Part shown: positions 24,795 through 34,989 of the stretch, piece by piece
Layout of the letters: each line of letters starts with the position of its first letter
Position numbering within the stretch: position 1 is the first letter of the stretch
Source of the DNA: Caballeronia choica
GTDB lineage: Bacteria > Pseudomonadota > Gammaproteobacteria > Burkholderiales > Burkholderiaceae
Assembly (NCBI RefSeq): GCF_001544535.1
Contig: NZ_FCON02000065.1
Coordinates: 1-41,666, forward strand
Length of the DNA stretch: 41,666 nucleotides
Direction of reading: 5' to 3'
Notes under the pieces: generated by a model
The model's input: only the letters and a program-made list of their open reading frames with translations
What the model was told of the DNA's origin: nothing
Databases searched by the model: none
Made by a program: the position numbers and the translations under genes

Positions 24795-27700
24795 ATGACA
24801 AATGCTAACGTTACGATCGAAGACAAGTACACCCAGGAATCGGGACGGGTTTTCATCTCCGGAACGCAGGCCCTGGTGCGCTTGCCACTCATGCAGCGAG
24901 AGCGCGATCTCGCTGATGGCAATAATACCGCCGGCTATATCTCGGGATACCGGGGATCGCCGTTAGGGACGTACGATACTGAATTATGGAAAGCGAAGAC
25001 CTTTTTGCAAGAGAAGCACATCCACTTCGCTCCTGGTGTTAATGAGGACTTGGCCGCTACTGCCGTGTGGGGAACACAGCAAGCTCACACGTTTCCTGGG
25101 GCAAAGTACGATGGTGTTTTCTCAATCTGGTACGGAAAGGGCCCAGGGGTCGACCGCGCTGGTGACCCGATGAAGCACGCGAACCTGGCCGGCACCGCTC
25201 CACTAGGGGGTGTATTGGTGGTGTTCGGAGACGACCACGCAGGGAAGTCCTCGACCGTGGCGCATCAGAGCGAGCAGGCGCTCGCCGCGAACAGTATCCC
25301 CGTCCTTTACCCCGCGACGATCCAGGACTACATCGACTTCGGCCTCTCAGGATGGGCTTTGTCCCGCTATAGCGGGTTATGGGTCGGCCTTAAGTGCGTC
25401 AACGAAACCGTTGAGAATACGGCGTCCGTCAACATTGACGAGAGCAGAAGTCGAGTTGTGCTGCCAACGGAGGTCGCGTTGCCGCCCGAAGGAGTGAACT
25501 TCTCCGCGTCCTCGCAGTTGGAGTTTGCGCCCGCTGCTGACGAAAAGCGGCTCGTACGCTTCAAACTACCGCTCGTGCACTCCTTCGTGCGAGCCAACAA
25601 GATAGATCGCGTTATCTTTTCCGGACCTCAGGCCAAGTTCGGCATCGTCGCAGCGGGTAAGTCTTATCTCGACGTGTTGCAGGCGATGCAGTTGCTGGGC
25701 ATCGACGATGCGAGCGCGTGCGAAATGGGCATTGCGCTATACAAGCCCGGCCTCATCTGGCCGCTGGAGCCGAAAGGAATCAGGCGCTTTGCGAAAGGCC
25801 TACAAGAGTTGCTGTTCGTCGAAGAGAAGCGGCCATTCCTTGAAGACCAAGCTGCGCGATTGCTTTACGATTGTCCGTCAAACGAACGTCCGCGGATCTC
25901 CGGCAAGACTGACGGGTCAGGTGCACCGTTATTGTCGTCAGATTACGTTCTGGAGCCGCAGGAGATCGCGAGAGCAATTGCCGCCCGGTTGCGCGAATGC
26001 GGCATTTCTACCGTAGAGATCGATCGACGCTTTGCTAGCGCCCAGACGCGGACCTCGCTCAAACTCTCATTGGCGACCTCCGGAAACCCGCGCACGCCCT
26101 ATTTCTGCTCAGGTTGTCCCCATAATTCATCGACCAACCTCCCTGAGGGCAGCGTCGCCGTAGGCGGTATTGGCTGCCATGGGATGGGGATTTTTATGGG
26201 CCGAACGCTACGGTCCGCTCATATGGGCGGAGAGGGCCTTACTTGGACCGGTATTGCCCCTTTCACTGAGACGAAGCACATCTTTCAGAATCTCGGCGAC
26301 GGCACGTACTCACACTCGGGAATGCTTGCGATTCATGGAGCGGTCACGTCCAAAGCGAACATAACCTACAAGATCTTGTTTAATGACGCGGTCGCGATGA
26401 CTGGAGGTCAGCCGGTTGAAGGCGGAGGCCTGTTGACGGTGCAGGCCATCACCCACCAGGTGAAGGCTCTGGGAGTTGCAGCGATAAGAGTTGTCACGGA
26501 TGAGCCGGACAAATACCCCGACCGGGGGGCCTTCGCGCCGGGTGTATCGATTCATCATCGACACGACCTGGACAGCGTGCAGAGGGAGTTGCGAGAGGTG
26601 AAAGGAACTTCCGTTCTGGTCTATGACCAGACCTGCGCAGCCGAAAAGCGCAGGCGACGCAAGCGCGGAACACTGATCGACCCACCGGTACGCGCGTTCA
26701 TCAACGACGCAGTATGTGAAGGCTGCGGCGACTGCTCTGTCAAATCAAACTGTGTGAGTGTGGAGCCTCTCGAAACCGAGCTCGGGCGTAAGCGTGTCAT
26801 CGACCAAGCAAGTTGCAATAAGGACCTGAGTTGCATAAGCGGCTTTTGTCCATCATTCGTCACCGTGCACGGTGGAAAGCTCCGGAGACCCAAGCTCGTT
26901 CAGCTCGAGGACGCTGACCTCGCGCTTATTCCGGAACCGTCGCCTGCTCGTCAGTCCGATACCTTCAACATACTGATCGCAGGAGTGGGCGGCACGGGTG
27001 TCGTGACGATCGGCGCGGTTCTCGGCATGGCAGCCCACATTGAAGGCAAAGGAGCGTCCGTGTTCGACATGACGGGTATGGCTCAGAAGGGAGGCGCCGT
27101 CTTTAGTCACCTGAAGATTGCCTCCAACCCTGACGAGATCCATGCGGTAGCGATCGGTTCGGACGAAGCGGATCTATTGTTGGGGTGCGACGCGCTAGTA
27201 GCCGGATCGCGCGACGCACTGCGAAGCGTACTTAGAGAACACACGCACGTGGTCATGAATACGCATCTGGTCCCGACCGGCGCTTTTCAGCGAAATCCCG
27301 ACATTGATTTTCAGATCGATCGGACCTGCGAACTCGTATCAAATGCGGCAGGCATCGACCATACGCTTGCGGTTGACGCAACTGCGCTGGCGCTGGCGTT
27401 TACCGGTAACGCCCTGTCCGCGAACATGATTCTCGTCGGCTGCGCGTATCAACGCGGGGCGCTTCCTCTGACTCGCGCGTCGATCGAAAAGGCAATCGAG
27501 CTAAACGGCGTATCGATTGACCAAACAAAGCGTTCCTTCGCACTGGGAAGGCTCTTCGCACACGATCCACGCCGCTTCAAGAACGAAACTTCGAAGGGGG
27601 CATCGGCGACGGAAATGCCGTTGAGCGAGTTCATCGAACGTCGAGCGCTCGACCTGCGAGCTTATCAGAACGACGGTTATGCTGGGCGCTACCGGCAACT

Positions 27701-28292
27701 CGTCGAGAAAGTCCGCGAGGCGGAACTCGCTGTCGCACGTGTCAATCCTTCTGAGCTGGCACTCACTCGGGCGGTTGCCAAAGCGTATTTCAAGCTGCTT
27801 GCTTATAAAGATGAGTATGAAGTCGCGCGGCTTTATACCAGCGGAGCTTTCGAGCAAAAGCTGGCAGAACAGTTCGAGGGCGAGTTCACGTTAAGCTTTC
27901 ACCTAGCGCCGCCGCTGCTGTCGAAGCATGATCCGCAAACCGGCGCAGTGTTGAAGAGAAACTTCGGGCCATCTACTTTCCGGCTTTTTAAGCTTCTCGC
28001 GCCGCTGAAGTTTGTCCGGGGGACCCCACTCGACATTTTCGGGTACACATCGGAGCGCCGAATGGAGCGTAGCTTGATCACCGAATACGAGGAGACCATC
28101 TCCATGCTGCTGGGGCGCTTGTCGCAAGAGAACATTGCGGGGGCAGTGTCGATAGCTGCACTTCCTCTTGAAATTCGGGGCTATGGTCACGTCAAGCTGC
28201 AGAATGTTCAGAAGGTTAAGTGCCGCGAGAGCGAAATGTTAAGAGCATATCTCGAGCCTCGAGTCGTTGAGACGAGCCTTTCCGCTGCGTAA
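24795..28292 (+). CDS. Fused indolepyruvate-type 2-oxoacid:acceptor oxidoreductase
   Basis: 1165 residues, IorA and IorB fused. It oxidatively decarboxylates a 2-oxo acid to the acyl-CoA plus CO2 using thiamine diphosphate and iron-sulfur clusters. The N-terminal part has SGYRGSPLGTYDTELW and a central TPP region with FCSGCPHNSSTN (Cys438 onward) and GGIGCHGMGIFMGRT. A cluster domain follows with CEGCGDCSVKSNC (from Cys641) and CNKDLSCISGFCPSF. The gamma-type domain has GVGGTGVVTIGAVLGMAAHI (from about residue 730) and FDMTGMAQKGGAVFSHLKI. Start: ATG 24795 with a strong GGAAGGGGAA before it; an in-frame ATG at 24756 overlaps leuB. Members prefer aryl- or branched-chain pyruvates. Following LeuB, its substrate is probably LeuB's product. 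Confidence 0.9.
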   Translation: MTNANVTIEDKYTQESGRVFISGTQALVRLPLMQRERDLADGNNTAGYISGYRGSPLGTYDTELWKAKTFLQEKHIHFAPGVNEDLAATAVWGTQQAHTFPGAKYDGVFSIWYGKGPGVDRAGDPMKHANLAGTAPLGGVLVVFGDDHAGKSSTVAHQSEQALAANSIPVLYPATIQDYIDFGLSGWALSRYSGLWVGLKCVNETVENTASVNIDESRSRVVLPTEVALPPEGVNFSASSQLEFAPAADEKRLVRFKLPLVHSFVRANKIDRVIFSGPQAKFGIVAAGKSYLDVLQAMQLLGIDDASACEMGIALYKPGLIWPLEPKGIRRFAKGLQELLFVEEKRPFLEDQAARLLYDCPSNERPRISGKTDGSGAPLLSSDYVLEPQEIARAIAARLRECGISTVEIDRRFASAQTRTSLKLSLATSGNPRTPYFCSGCPHNSSTNLPEGSVAVGGIGCHGMGIFMGRTLRSAHMGGEGLTWTGIAPFTETKHIFQNLGDGTYSHSGMLAIHGAVTSKANITYKILFNDAVAMTGGQPVEGGGLLTVQAITHQVKALGVAAIRVVTDEPDKYPDRGAFAPGVSIHHRHDLDSVQRELREVKGTSVLVYDQTCAAEKRRRRKRGTLIDPPVRAFINDAVCEGCGDCSVKSNCVSVEPLETELGRKRVIDQASCNKDLSCISGFCPSFVTVHGGKLRRPKLVQLEDADLALIPEPSPARQSDTFNILIAGVGGTGVVTIGAVLGMAAHIEGKGASVFDMTGMAQKGGAVFSHLKIASNPDEIHAVAIGSDEADLLLGCDALVAGSRDALRSVLREHTHVVMNTHLVPTGAFQRNPDIDFQIDRTCELVSNAAGIDHTLAVDATALALAFTGNALSANMILVGCAYQRGALPLTRASIEKAIELNGVSIDQTKRSFALGRLFAHDPRRFKNETSKGASATEMPLSEFIERRALDLRAYQNDGYAGRYRQLVEKVREAELAVARVNPSELALTRAVAKAYFKLLAYKDEYEVARLYTSGAFEQKLAEQFEGEFTLSFHLAPPLLSKHDPQTGAVLKRNFGPSTFRLFKLLAPLKFVRGTPLDIFGYTSERRMERSLITEYEETISMLLGRLSQENIAGAVSIAALPLEIRGYGHVKLQNVQKVKCRESEMLRAYLEPRVVETSLSAA

Positions 28293-28315
28293 TAGAAGAA
28301 ATCTGGAGATGAAAT

Positions 28316-29065
28316 ATGAAGGTACTGGTCGCTGTGAAACGCGTAGTCGATTACAACGTCAAGGTTCGCGTGAGGTCCGATGGAAGCGGCGTCGATGTCG
28401 CGAACGTGAAGATGTCGATGAATCCGTTCGACGAGATTGCTGTGGAGGAGGCGGTCCGAATGAAGGAAACGGGCGTTGCGACTGAAGTGATCGTAGTGTC
28501 ATGCGGCGTGACGCAATGTCAGGAAACGTTACGCACTGCGATGGCCATCGGTGCGGATCGGGCGATTCTCGTCGAATCAGCCGAGGACTTGCAGCCGCTG
28601 GCAGTCGCGAAGATTTTGAAGGCGCTCGTCGACAAGGAACAACCTTCGCTGGTGATTCTTGGCAAGCAGGCCATCGACGATGATTCGAATCAAACTGGTC
28701 AGATGCTTGCCGCGTTGGCCGGCTTGCCGCAGGCGACGTTCGCCGCGAAGGTCGTGGTTTCTGACGGCAAGGCCACGGTCTCGCGCGAAGTCGACGGCGG
28801 CTCCGAAACGCTGTCTTTGACCTTGCCCGCAGTTGTGACCACCGATCTGCGCCTGAACGAGCCGCGCTACGTCACGCTGCCGAACATCATGAAGGCTAAG
28901 AAGAAGCCGCTGGAGACGATCAAGCCCGCGGACCTCGGTGTGGATGTCGCGCCACGCCTCAAAACGCTGAGAGTCGTCGAGCCGCCCAAGCGCTCAGCCG
29001 GCGCGATGGTGCCGGACGTGAAGGCGCTGGTCGAGAAACTCAAGACCGAAGCCAAGGTTCTGTAA
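28316..29065 (+). CDS. etfB: Electron transfer flavoprotein beta subunit
   Basis: 249 residues, normal length. It begins [19 protein letters not shown], has [18 protein letters not shown] and [10 protein letters not shown], then the AMP-binding loop [16 protein letters not shown] and the C-terminal recognition loop [17 protein letters not shown]. With EtfA it takes two electrons from acyl-CoA dehydrogenases and delivers them to ETF:quinone oxidoreductase. It follows the oxidoreductase gene by 23 bases with GGAG before the ATG. Codon third positions look richer in G and C than in its neighbours, as in a highly expressed or house-type copy. Confidence 0.96.
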   Translation: MKVLVAVKRVVDYNVKVRVRSDGSGVDVANVKMSMNPFDEIAVEEAVRMKETGVATEVIVVSCGVTQCQETLRTAMAIGADRAILVESAEDLQPLAVAKILKALVDKEQPSLVILGKQAIDDDSNQTGQMLAALAGLPQATFAAKVVVSDGKATVSREVDGGSETLSLTLPAVVTTDLRLNEPRYVTLPNIMKAKKKPLETIKPADLGVDVAPRLKTLRVVEPPKRSAGAMVPDVKALVEKLKTEAKVL

Positions 29066-29079
29066 GGGAGACGCACGAA

Positions 29080-30033
29080 ATGACGATTCTGGTAATTGCG
29101 GAACACGACAACGCATCGATCAAGGCCTCGACGCTGAACACAGTCGCCGCGGCGCAAAAGATTGGTGGCGATATCCATGTGCTGGTCGCGGGTTCGAACG
29201 CACAGGCCGCAGTGGATGCCGCTGCGAAGATCACCGGTGTTTCTAAAGTCCTATTTGCCGACGCACCGCAACTCGCTGAAGGACTGGCTGAGAACGTCGA
29301 AGGGACAGTGCTGAATATCGCGAAGGACTACTCGCACATCCTCGCGCCGGCAACGGCCTACGGCAAGAACATCGCGCCGCGTATCGCTGCTCACCTCGAT
29401 GTCGCGCAAATCAGCGACATCACCGCAGTCGACGGACCGGACACCTTCGAGCGCCCGATCTACGCGGGCAACGCTATCGCGACGGTTCAATCACAAGATC
29501 CGATCAAGGTCATCACGGTTCGTTCGACCGGGTTCGATCCAGCGACAGCGGAAGGCGGCAGTGCATCGGTGGAAAAAATCGAAGCCGCTGCCGACGCAGG
29601 CATTTCGCAGTTTGTGTCTCGTGAACTGACGAAGCTGGATCGTCCGGAACTGACGTCGGCGTCGGTAATCGTTTCGGGCGGCCGGGGTCTGGGCGACGGC
29701 GAGAACTATGCCAAGATCTTGATACCGCTTGCGGACAAACTGGGCGCAGCGCTCGGCGCGTCGCGTGCCGCAGTCGATGCGGGATTCGCGCCCAACGACT
29801 ATCAGGTTGGTCAAACCGGTAAGATCGTCGCGCCGCAACTGTATGTCGCAGTGGGCATCTCGGGCGCTATCCAACACTTGGCCGGCATGAAAGACAGCAA
29901 AGTCATCGTAGCGATCAACAAGGATGCTGAAGCTCCGATCTTCGGTGTGGCCGATTACGGCCTGGTGGCTGACCTGTTTGTGGCGGTTCCCGAGCTGACT
30001 CGACTTTTAGGCGAGAACGGGGGTACGCAATGA
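29080..30033 (+). CDS. etfA: Electron transfer flavoprotein alpha subunit
   Basis: 317 residues. It starts [19 protein letters not shown]; the FAD-binding C-terminal half has [33 protein letters not shown] and the closing [20 protein letters not shown]. It forms the FAD-carrying heterodimer with EtfB in the cytosol. The gap to etfB is 14 bases with AAGGGAG as ribosome site. The stop codon overlaps the next start (ATGA), which shows that the SDR and ETF genes form one transcript. Two dehydrogenases in this set (17140 and 30889) are obvious donors. Confidence 0.96.
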   Translation: MTILVIAEHDNASIKASTLNTVAAAQKIGGDIHVLVAGSNAQAAVDAAAKITGVSKVLFADAPQLAEGLAENVEGTVLNIAKDYSHILAPATAYGKNIAPRIAAHLDVAQISDITAVDGPDTFERPIYAGNAIATVQSQDPIKVITVRSTGFDPATAEGGSASVEKIEAAADAGISQFVSRELTKLDRPELTSASVIVSGGRGLGDGENYAKILIPLADKLGAALGASRAAVDAGFAPNDYQVGQTGKIVAPQLYVAVGISGAIQHLAGMKDSKVIVAINKDAEAPIFGVADYGLVADLFVAVPELTRLLGENGGTQ

Positions 30034-30803
30034 GCCTTAAGTCCCTGCTTGACCTGAAGGGTCGTATAGCGCTTATAACCGGGGGCTCCCGTGGGCTTGG
30101 TCTTCAAGTGGCCGAAGCCTTGGGTGAGATGGGAGCCACGGTCGTAATTACCGCGCGAACGAAAGAAGAGCTTGACCTAGCCGTAAATGCGCTTGAGGCG
30201 CGCGGCGTCACGAGCCATGCGTTCGTTTGCGATCTGTCAGTGCACGAGTCAGTGTCACCGTTAGTCAAGGACATTATCGAGAAGCTAGGTTCGATCGACA
30301 TCTTGGTGAACAACGCCGGAGCCACGTGGGGCGCTCCCGCAAGCGAATACCCGCTCGAAGCATGGAACAAGCTTGTCAACTTAAATCTGACTGGACTTTT
30401 CTTGATTACACAGGCGGTCGCGAGGCTTTCGATGATTCCGGGCATGTCAGGGAAAATTCTCAATATGGCTTCGATCGAAGGTCTTATAGGCGTAGACCCC
30501 CGGCATATGACGACAGTTGGATATAACGCCACCAAGGGAGGGGTTGTGAATTTAACGCGTGCGCTTGCCGCCGAGTGGGCCCAATACGGCATCACCGTCA
30601 ACGCCATTGCGCCGGGATTCTTTCCGACCAAGATGACGAAGGGCGTGTTGGATAAGGCGGATGGACTCGTGTCTTTGTGTCCCATGCGGCGATTTGGCGG
30701 CGACGAGGACCTGAAAGGGATTGCAGCACTGCTCGCGTCAGACGCATCGGCTTACATCACCGGTCAGATAGTCGCGGTTGACGGCGGAATGACTGCTGTG
30801 TGA
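30030..30803 (+). CDS. Short-chain dehydrogenase/reductase (SDR)
   Basis: 257 residues, classical SDR with a Rossmann fold binding NAD(P): GGSRGLGLQVAEALGE at residues ~15-30, the NNAGATWG strand motif, catalytic Ser148, Tyr165 and Lys169 (YNATK), and the closing ASAYITGQIVAVDGGMTAV. An Arg-rich segment (TARTKEE) after the second strand suggests NADP. It probably interconverts a hydroxyl and a ketone of a CoA thioester or a side chain of the substrate. Its start overlaps the etfA stop. Resembles gluconate 5-dehydrogenase and FabG-like enzymes; the substrate is not determined. Confidence 0.9.
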   Translation: MSLKSLLDLKGRIALITGGSRGLGLQVAEALGEMGATVVITARTKEELDLAVNALEARGVTSHAFVCDLSVHESVSPLVKDIIEKLGSIDILVNNAGATWGAPASEYPLEAWNKLVNLNLTGLFLITQAVARLSMIPGMSGKILNMASIEGLIGVDPRHMTTVGYNATKGGVVNLTRALAAEWAQYGITVNAIAPGFFPTKMTKGVLDKADGLVSLCPMRRFGGDEDLKGIAALLASDASAYITGQIVAVDGGMTAV

Positions 30804-30808
30804 CGAGT

Positions 30809-30826
30809 GTCGGGCGGTAACCCGAC
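30809..30826. terminator. Small hairpin after the SDR gene
   Basis: GTCGGG and CCCGAC pair across a six-base loop, six bases after the SDR stop. No T-run follows, so it would be a weak or Rho-assisted terminator, or a stabilising 3' hairpin between two parts of the transcript. Confidence 0.3.
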
Positions 30827-30888
30827 CGGTCGGATGATCGGCGCCCAAGGGCGTCTCCTATCGTACGCATAGTAGCCGAGGCCCAACG

Positions 30889-32793
30889 ATGGGTCGCCCG
30901 TCGACGACCTGCTCAACCAGGAAAAACCCGAATCTCATGCGAACAACTCTTGACTTCCTTTTGTATGACTGGCTGAACGTGGAGAATCTCACGGAGTGCG
31001 AACGATATGCGGAGCATTCCCGGGAGACTTTTGATTCGGTCCTGGACACGAGCGCGCGAATTGCCAGGGAACGCTTCGCACCGTTCAACCGGCTTGTCGA
31101 CCTTGAAGAACCACAATTCGACGGCGAACGCGTCCATTTGCCCAGGGAAACCGGCGAAGCGGTAGCAGCATATGCACAAGCTGGACTGCTTGCCGCAGGA
31201 CATGACTATGGACATGGCGGTATGCAATTGCCGTATGTTATTGACATGGCGGCGAACAGCTTCTTCGCCATGGCTAGCATCGGTTTGAGCGCGTACGGCA
31301 TGCTTACTTACGCCAATTGCAACCTTTTGCTAGCACATGGGACGCAAGCGCAGATACGAGCGTTTGCGTCGCCGGAGATGGAAGGGCGCTTCTTTGGCAC
31401 CATGTGTCTGAGTGAGCCGCAAGCGGGATCGAGCCTCGGAGATATCCAGACACGCGCATTACCGGATGCAGGCGCGTATGAGGCAGATCCCCTTGGGCCC
31501 CGCTATCGGATCTTCGGAAGCAAGATGTGGATCTCCGGCGGCGAACATGATCTATCGGAGAACATCGTTCATCTTGTACTCGCGAAAGTCCCTGGCGCAG
31601 ACGGCGCAATGCGCGCCGGTGTTAAGGGGATCTCCCTTTTCGCGGTACCGCGTGAGCTGGTCGATGGTGACGGACGCTGTACGGGTCGTCGCAACGACAT
31701 CGCGCTTGCCGGCTTAAATCATAAACTCGGTTATCGTGGGACGGTCAATACGCTGCTTAACTTCGGTGAAGGCCGCTTTCCGGTAGGCGGGGAGGAGGGG
31801 ACCGACACGGGCAACGGAGCGATCGGATACCTGATCGGCAAGCAGGGTGAAGGGCTGAAGTACATGTTTCACATGATGAACGAAGCCAGGATTAACGTCG
31901 GCATGGGAGCGAGCATGCTGGCATATGCGGGCTATCTTGCCTCACTTGACTACGCGCAGAACCGTCCGCAAGGACGTCCGTACGGCCGTGCAGGAAAGGA
32001 CCCGTCAATTGCACCCGTCCCCATCATCCAACATGCGGACGTCAAACGCATGCTTCTCGCTCAGAAGACGTACGCTGAAGGGGGGCTCGCCCTCGGGCTG
32101 TACTGCGCGCGATTGGTCGACCTAAAGAACACTGGCGGGCCCCGTGAAAGGGCTGATGCCGAGCGTCTGCTGCAGGTGCTTACGCCTATCGCGAAGAGCT
32201 GGCCGAGTGAATGGGGACTGGAGGCAAACAACCTGGCGATCCAAGTTCTTGGCGGGGCGGGCTATACACGCGATTTTCCTGTCGAGCAGTACTGGCGTGA
32301 CAACCGTCTCAACATGATTCACGAAGGAACCCACGGCATACAGGGATTGGACTTGTTAGGCCGAAAGGTCGCTGCGGACAGCGGTGCTGATTTTAAGCTC
32401 CTGGTCGAACGGATTGAAGCCACGATCGTAGCGGCTAGATCACACACGGAGTTGAGTGACTTCGGCCTCGCCCTTGAGCAGTCGCTGATCGACCTGACCG
32501 AAGCCACCACGGCGGCACTGACTGACGTAAGCGCCGAAGTTGGACTTGCGAACGCGACGTTATATCTACAGGGATTTGGGCACACGGTGATGGCGTGGAT
32601 ATGGCTCGACATTGCCGCCGCTGCAATCACCTGTGCCAAGCAGGACGGAAGTCGGGACTCGGATTTTTACCAGGGTAAGTTACAAGCCGCTCGATACTTT
32701 TTCAGATACGAGTTGCCCAAGGTAGAAGCGTGGCTCAGGCCATGTGTAACACACGATGATACATGTCTTCGAATGCAAGAGACGTGGTTCTAA
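30889..32793 (+). CDS. Large acyl-CoA dehydrogenase with extra C-terminal domain
   Basis: 634 residues from ATG 30889 (GAGG seven bases upstream), or 618 from ATG 30937, which gives MRTTLDFLLYDWLNVENL, nearer the usual family start. Seen: MCLSEPQAGSSLGDIQTRA, the flavin region FGSKMWISGGEHDL, QVLGGAGYTRDFPVEQYW and the catalytic Glu in NMIHEGTHGIQGLDL (Glu479 with the upstream start). The last ~120 residues are the helical domain typical of DmdC-like and long-acyl enzymes, ending FYQGKLQAARYFFRYELP. It oxidises a CoA thioester with ETF as acceptor. Related to the enzymes for 3-methylmercaptopropionyl-CoA and aryl-propionyl-CoA; substrate not assignable. Confidence 0.9.
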   Translation: MGRPSTTCSTRKNPNLMRTTLDFLLYDWLNVENLTECERYAEHSRETFDSVLDTSARIARERFAPFNRLVDLEEPQFDGERVHLPRETGEAVAAYAQAGLLAAGHDYGHGGMQLPYVIDMAANSFFAMASIGLSAYGMLTYANCNLLLAHGTQAQIRAFASPEMEGRFFGTMCLSEPQAGSSLGDIQTRALPDAGAYEADPLGPRYRIFGSKMWISGGEHDLSENIVHLVLAKVPGADGAMRAGVKGISLFAVPRELVDGDGRCTGRRNDIALAGLNHKLGYRGTVNTLLNFGEGRFPVGGEEGTDTGNGAIGYLIGKQGEGLKYMFHMMNEARINVGMGASMLAYAGYLASLDYAQNRPQGRPYGRAGKDPSIAPVPIIQHADVKRMLLAQKTYAEGGLALGLYCARLVDLKNTGGPRERADAERLLQVLTPIAKSWPSEWGLEANNLAIQVLGGAGYTRDFPVEQYWRDNRLNMIHEGTHGIQGLDLLGRKVAADSGADFKLLVERIEATIVAARSHTELSDFGLALEQSLIDLTEATTAALTDVSAEVGLANATLYLQGFGHTVMAWIWLDIAAAAITCAKQDGSRDSDFYQGKLQAARYFFRYELPKVEAWLRPCVTHDDTCLRMQETWF

Positions 32794-32837
32794 CCGCGCC
32801 CAATAGGATATATCTGGAAACCATAGGGAGATCGATC

Positions 32838-34931
32838 ATGACATCACTAGTACATCTCACCCGTAACGGCGCCATCTTGTGGATCGAGATCGACAATCCG
32901 CCGGTAAACGCAGCATCGCAAACGGTGCGGCAGGAATTGATGAACGGACTTCTCGCAGCTCGGGTGGACCCTTCCATTGAGGCAGTGATCCTCTGCGCAG
33001 CGGGTCGGACTTTCATGGCTGGTGCTGATATCACCGAGTTCGATTTGACGGAGATTCCTCAACCCGATCATAGCGACGTCTTCAACGCGGTCGAAGCGCT
33101 TGCCTGCCCAGTGATCGCAGCGGTGCATGGGACAGTGCTCGGTGGCGGCCTCGAACTTTCACTCGCGGCTCACTACCGCGTCGCGCTAGCCTCGACAAAG
33201 CTAGGGCTGCCCGAAGTGAAGCTCGGCATTCTTCCCGGTGCTGGGGGCACCCAACGGCTCCCGAGACTTGCAGGAGTCCGCGCGGCGTTGGACATTATGA
33301 CAGGGGGAGTACCAATTTCAGCTAGCAAGGCGAAGCAATTGGGCATCGTCGACGTGGTTGTTGAAGATGGACTTCGGGACGCCGCCCTCGCGCTGGCGGT
33401 TAAACTAATCGAAGGCAAACGTCAGCTTCGCCCCACTCGCGAAATCACTGTGGACGCTTCGACTATTGAAGAAGGGTTCTTTTCGTCGTATGCCGAGGCG
33501 CTTCCGCCTCCGGACAAAGGAGGGCTCGCCGCACACGCGATTGTTCGATGCGTCAAGGCCTCGCTTGACCTTCCATTCGATGAGGGCCTGCGCCTCGAGA
33601 GAGCGGAATTCAATGTCCTGAAGGATACGCCAGAATCGATTGCGTTGCGCCACATCTTTTTTGCCGAACGTGAGGCGATGCGAATCCCTGGTCTACCCCG
33701 TGATACAACTCGACGCGAGATATCGAGTATCGGAATCGTCGGCGCGGGGACGATGGGGAGCGGCATTGCTATGTGCTTTGCCAACGCAGGCTTCCCTGTG
33801 ACCATCGCTGAGGTGAGCAAGGAAGCGTTGACAAAGGGCCTAAGAACAATTCAAACCAACTACGAATCTAGTCTTCAGAAGGGACGCATTACAAATGATG
33901 AAGCACAGCGGCGTGTCGGTTTGATATCGGGTGTCACTGACATGCTCGAGTTGCGGGACTGCGATTTGGTTATCGAGGCCGCCTTTGAGAGCCTAGACGT
34001 AAAAAGAACAATCTGTAAGCAGCTTGGTGGTATTTGCAAGGTTGGCGCAATCATTGCGAGCAACACCTCGACGCTCGATATAAACGTTCTTGCGGAAGCG
34101 ACAGGGCGACCATCTGACGTCGTCGGAATGCACTTCTTTAGCCCCGCATACGTCATGCGACTGTTGGAAGTGGTTCGAGGAGACAAGACGGCACCGGAAG
34201 TTCTTGCAACTGTTATGGCGCTCGCCAAGACAATCGGCAAGTCCGCGGTCGTTTCCGGCGTGTGCTATGGATTTATTGGGAATCGAATGCTCGAACCCTA
34301 CCTGCGCGAAACAGAGACACTGCTGATGGAGGGTGCTAGTCCAACCCAGATCGACCGAGCGATTGAGAAGGTCGGGCTGGCAATGGGCCCGTGCCGGATG
34401 ATCGATATGGCCGGAGTGGATGTCGCAGCGAAGGTTGTCATTGAACGCAAGAAGGCCGGCGCATTGGCTCCGGACCCGTCGTATCGGGCGGTTGTCCAGC
34501 AATTGTTCACGTTGGGTCGACTGGGACAGAAGTCTGGTGCGGGTTACTACCGCTACGAAGGAAGAACCCCCGTCGAAGACCCTGAGGTGACGGCGGTGTG
34601 CCACCAACTTGCGGAAACGCACGGAATCGAGCGTCGCGACAATATCTCCGACTCGGAGATAGTAGAGCGCTGTCTCTTTCCGCTCATCAACGAGGGCGCG
34701 CAAATTCTTAGTGAGGGGATCGCGTACCGCGCCGGTGACATCGACGTTGTGTGGGTCAACGGCTATGGGTTCCCGGCCTACAAGGGAGGGCCAATGCACA
34801 TGCTTGCTTATGTCGGAGCGGCGCAAATTAGAGAGCGGCTGGCGGCCTACGCGTCGATCCGTGGCAATGCTTTCGGCTACTGGGATATCAGCCCACAAAT
34901 CTCAGGAGGTGAAAAGCTAAGCCTATCCTAG
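32838..34931 (+). CDS. FadB-like enoyl-CoA hydratase/3-hydroxyacyl-CoA dehydrogenase
   Basis: 697 residues. The N-terminal crotonase part keeps both catalytic Glu residues, Glu106 ([14 protein letters not shown]) and Glu126 ([15 protein letters not shown]). The C-terminal 3-hydroxyacyl-CoA dehydrogenase part has the NAD loop [20 protein letters not shown] from about residue 299, catalytic His432 in [17 protein letters not shown] and a second helical domain with GVDVAAKVV. It hydrates an enoyl-CoA and oxidises the product to 3-oxoacyl-CoA. GGGAG precedes ATG 32838 by seven bases. The following thiolase completes a beta-oxidation round. The length is that of the short FadB/FadJ type lacking an alpha-oligomer extension. 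Confidence 0.93.
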   Translation: MTSLVHLTRNGAILWIEIDNPPVNAASQTVRQELMNGLLAARVDPSIEAVILCAAGRTFMAGADITEFDLTEIPQPDHSDVFNAVEALACPVIAAVHGTVLGGGLELSLAAHYRVALASTKLGLPEVKLGILPGAGGTQRLPRLAGVRAALDIMTGGVPISASKAKQLGIVDVVVEDGLRDAALALAVKLIEGKRQLRPTREITVDASTIEEGFFSSYAEALPPPDKGGLAAHAIVRCVKASLDLPFDEGLRLERAEFNVLKDTPESIALRHIFFAEREAMRIPGLPRDTTRREISSIGIVGAGTMGSGIAMCFANAGFPVTIAEVSKEALTKGLRTIQTNYESSLQKGRITNDEAQRRVGLISGVTDMLELRDCDLVIEAAFESLDVKRTICKQLGGICKVGAIIASNTSTLDINVLAEATGRPSDVVGMHFFSPAYVMRLLEVVRGDKTAPEVLATVMALAKTIGKSAVVSGVCYGFIGNRMLEPYLRETETLLMEGASPTQIDRAIEKVGLAMGPCRMIDMAGVDVAAKVVIERKKAGALAPDPSYRAVVQQLFTLGRLGQKSGAGYYRYEGRTPVEDPEVTAVCHQLAETHGIERRDNISDSEIVERCLFPLINEGAQILSEGIAYRAGDIDVVWVNGYGFPAYKGGPMHMLAYVGAAQIRERLAAYASIRGNAFGYWDISPQISGGEKLSLS

Positions 34932-34989
34932 GTGCCTGCTATTCACCATGAGTTATGGCAACAACGCAACTGTCCCTGAGGGATTCGCA

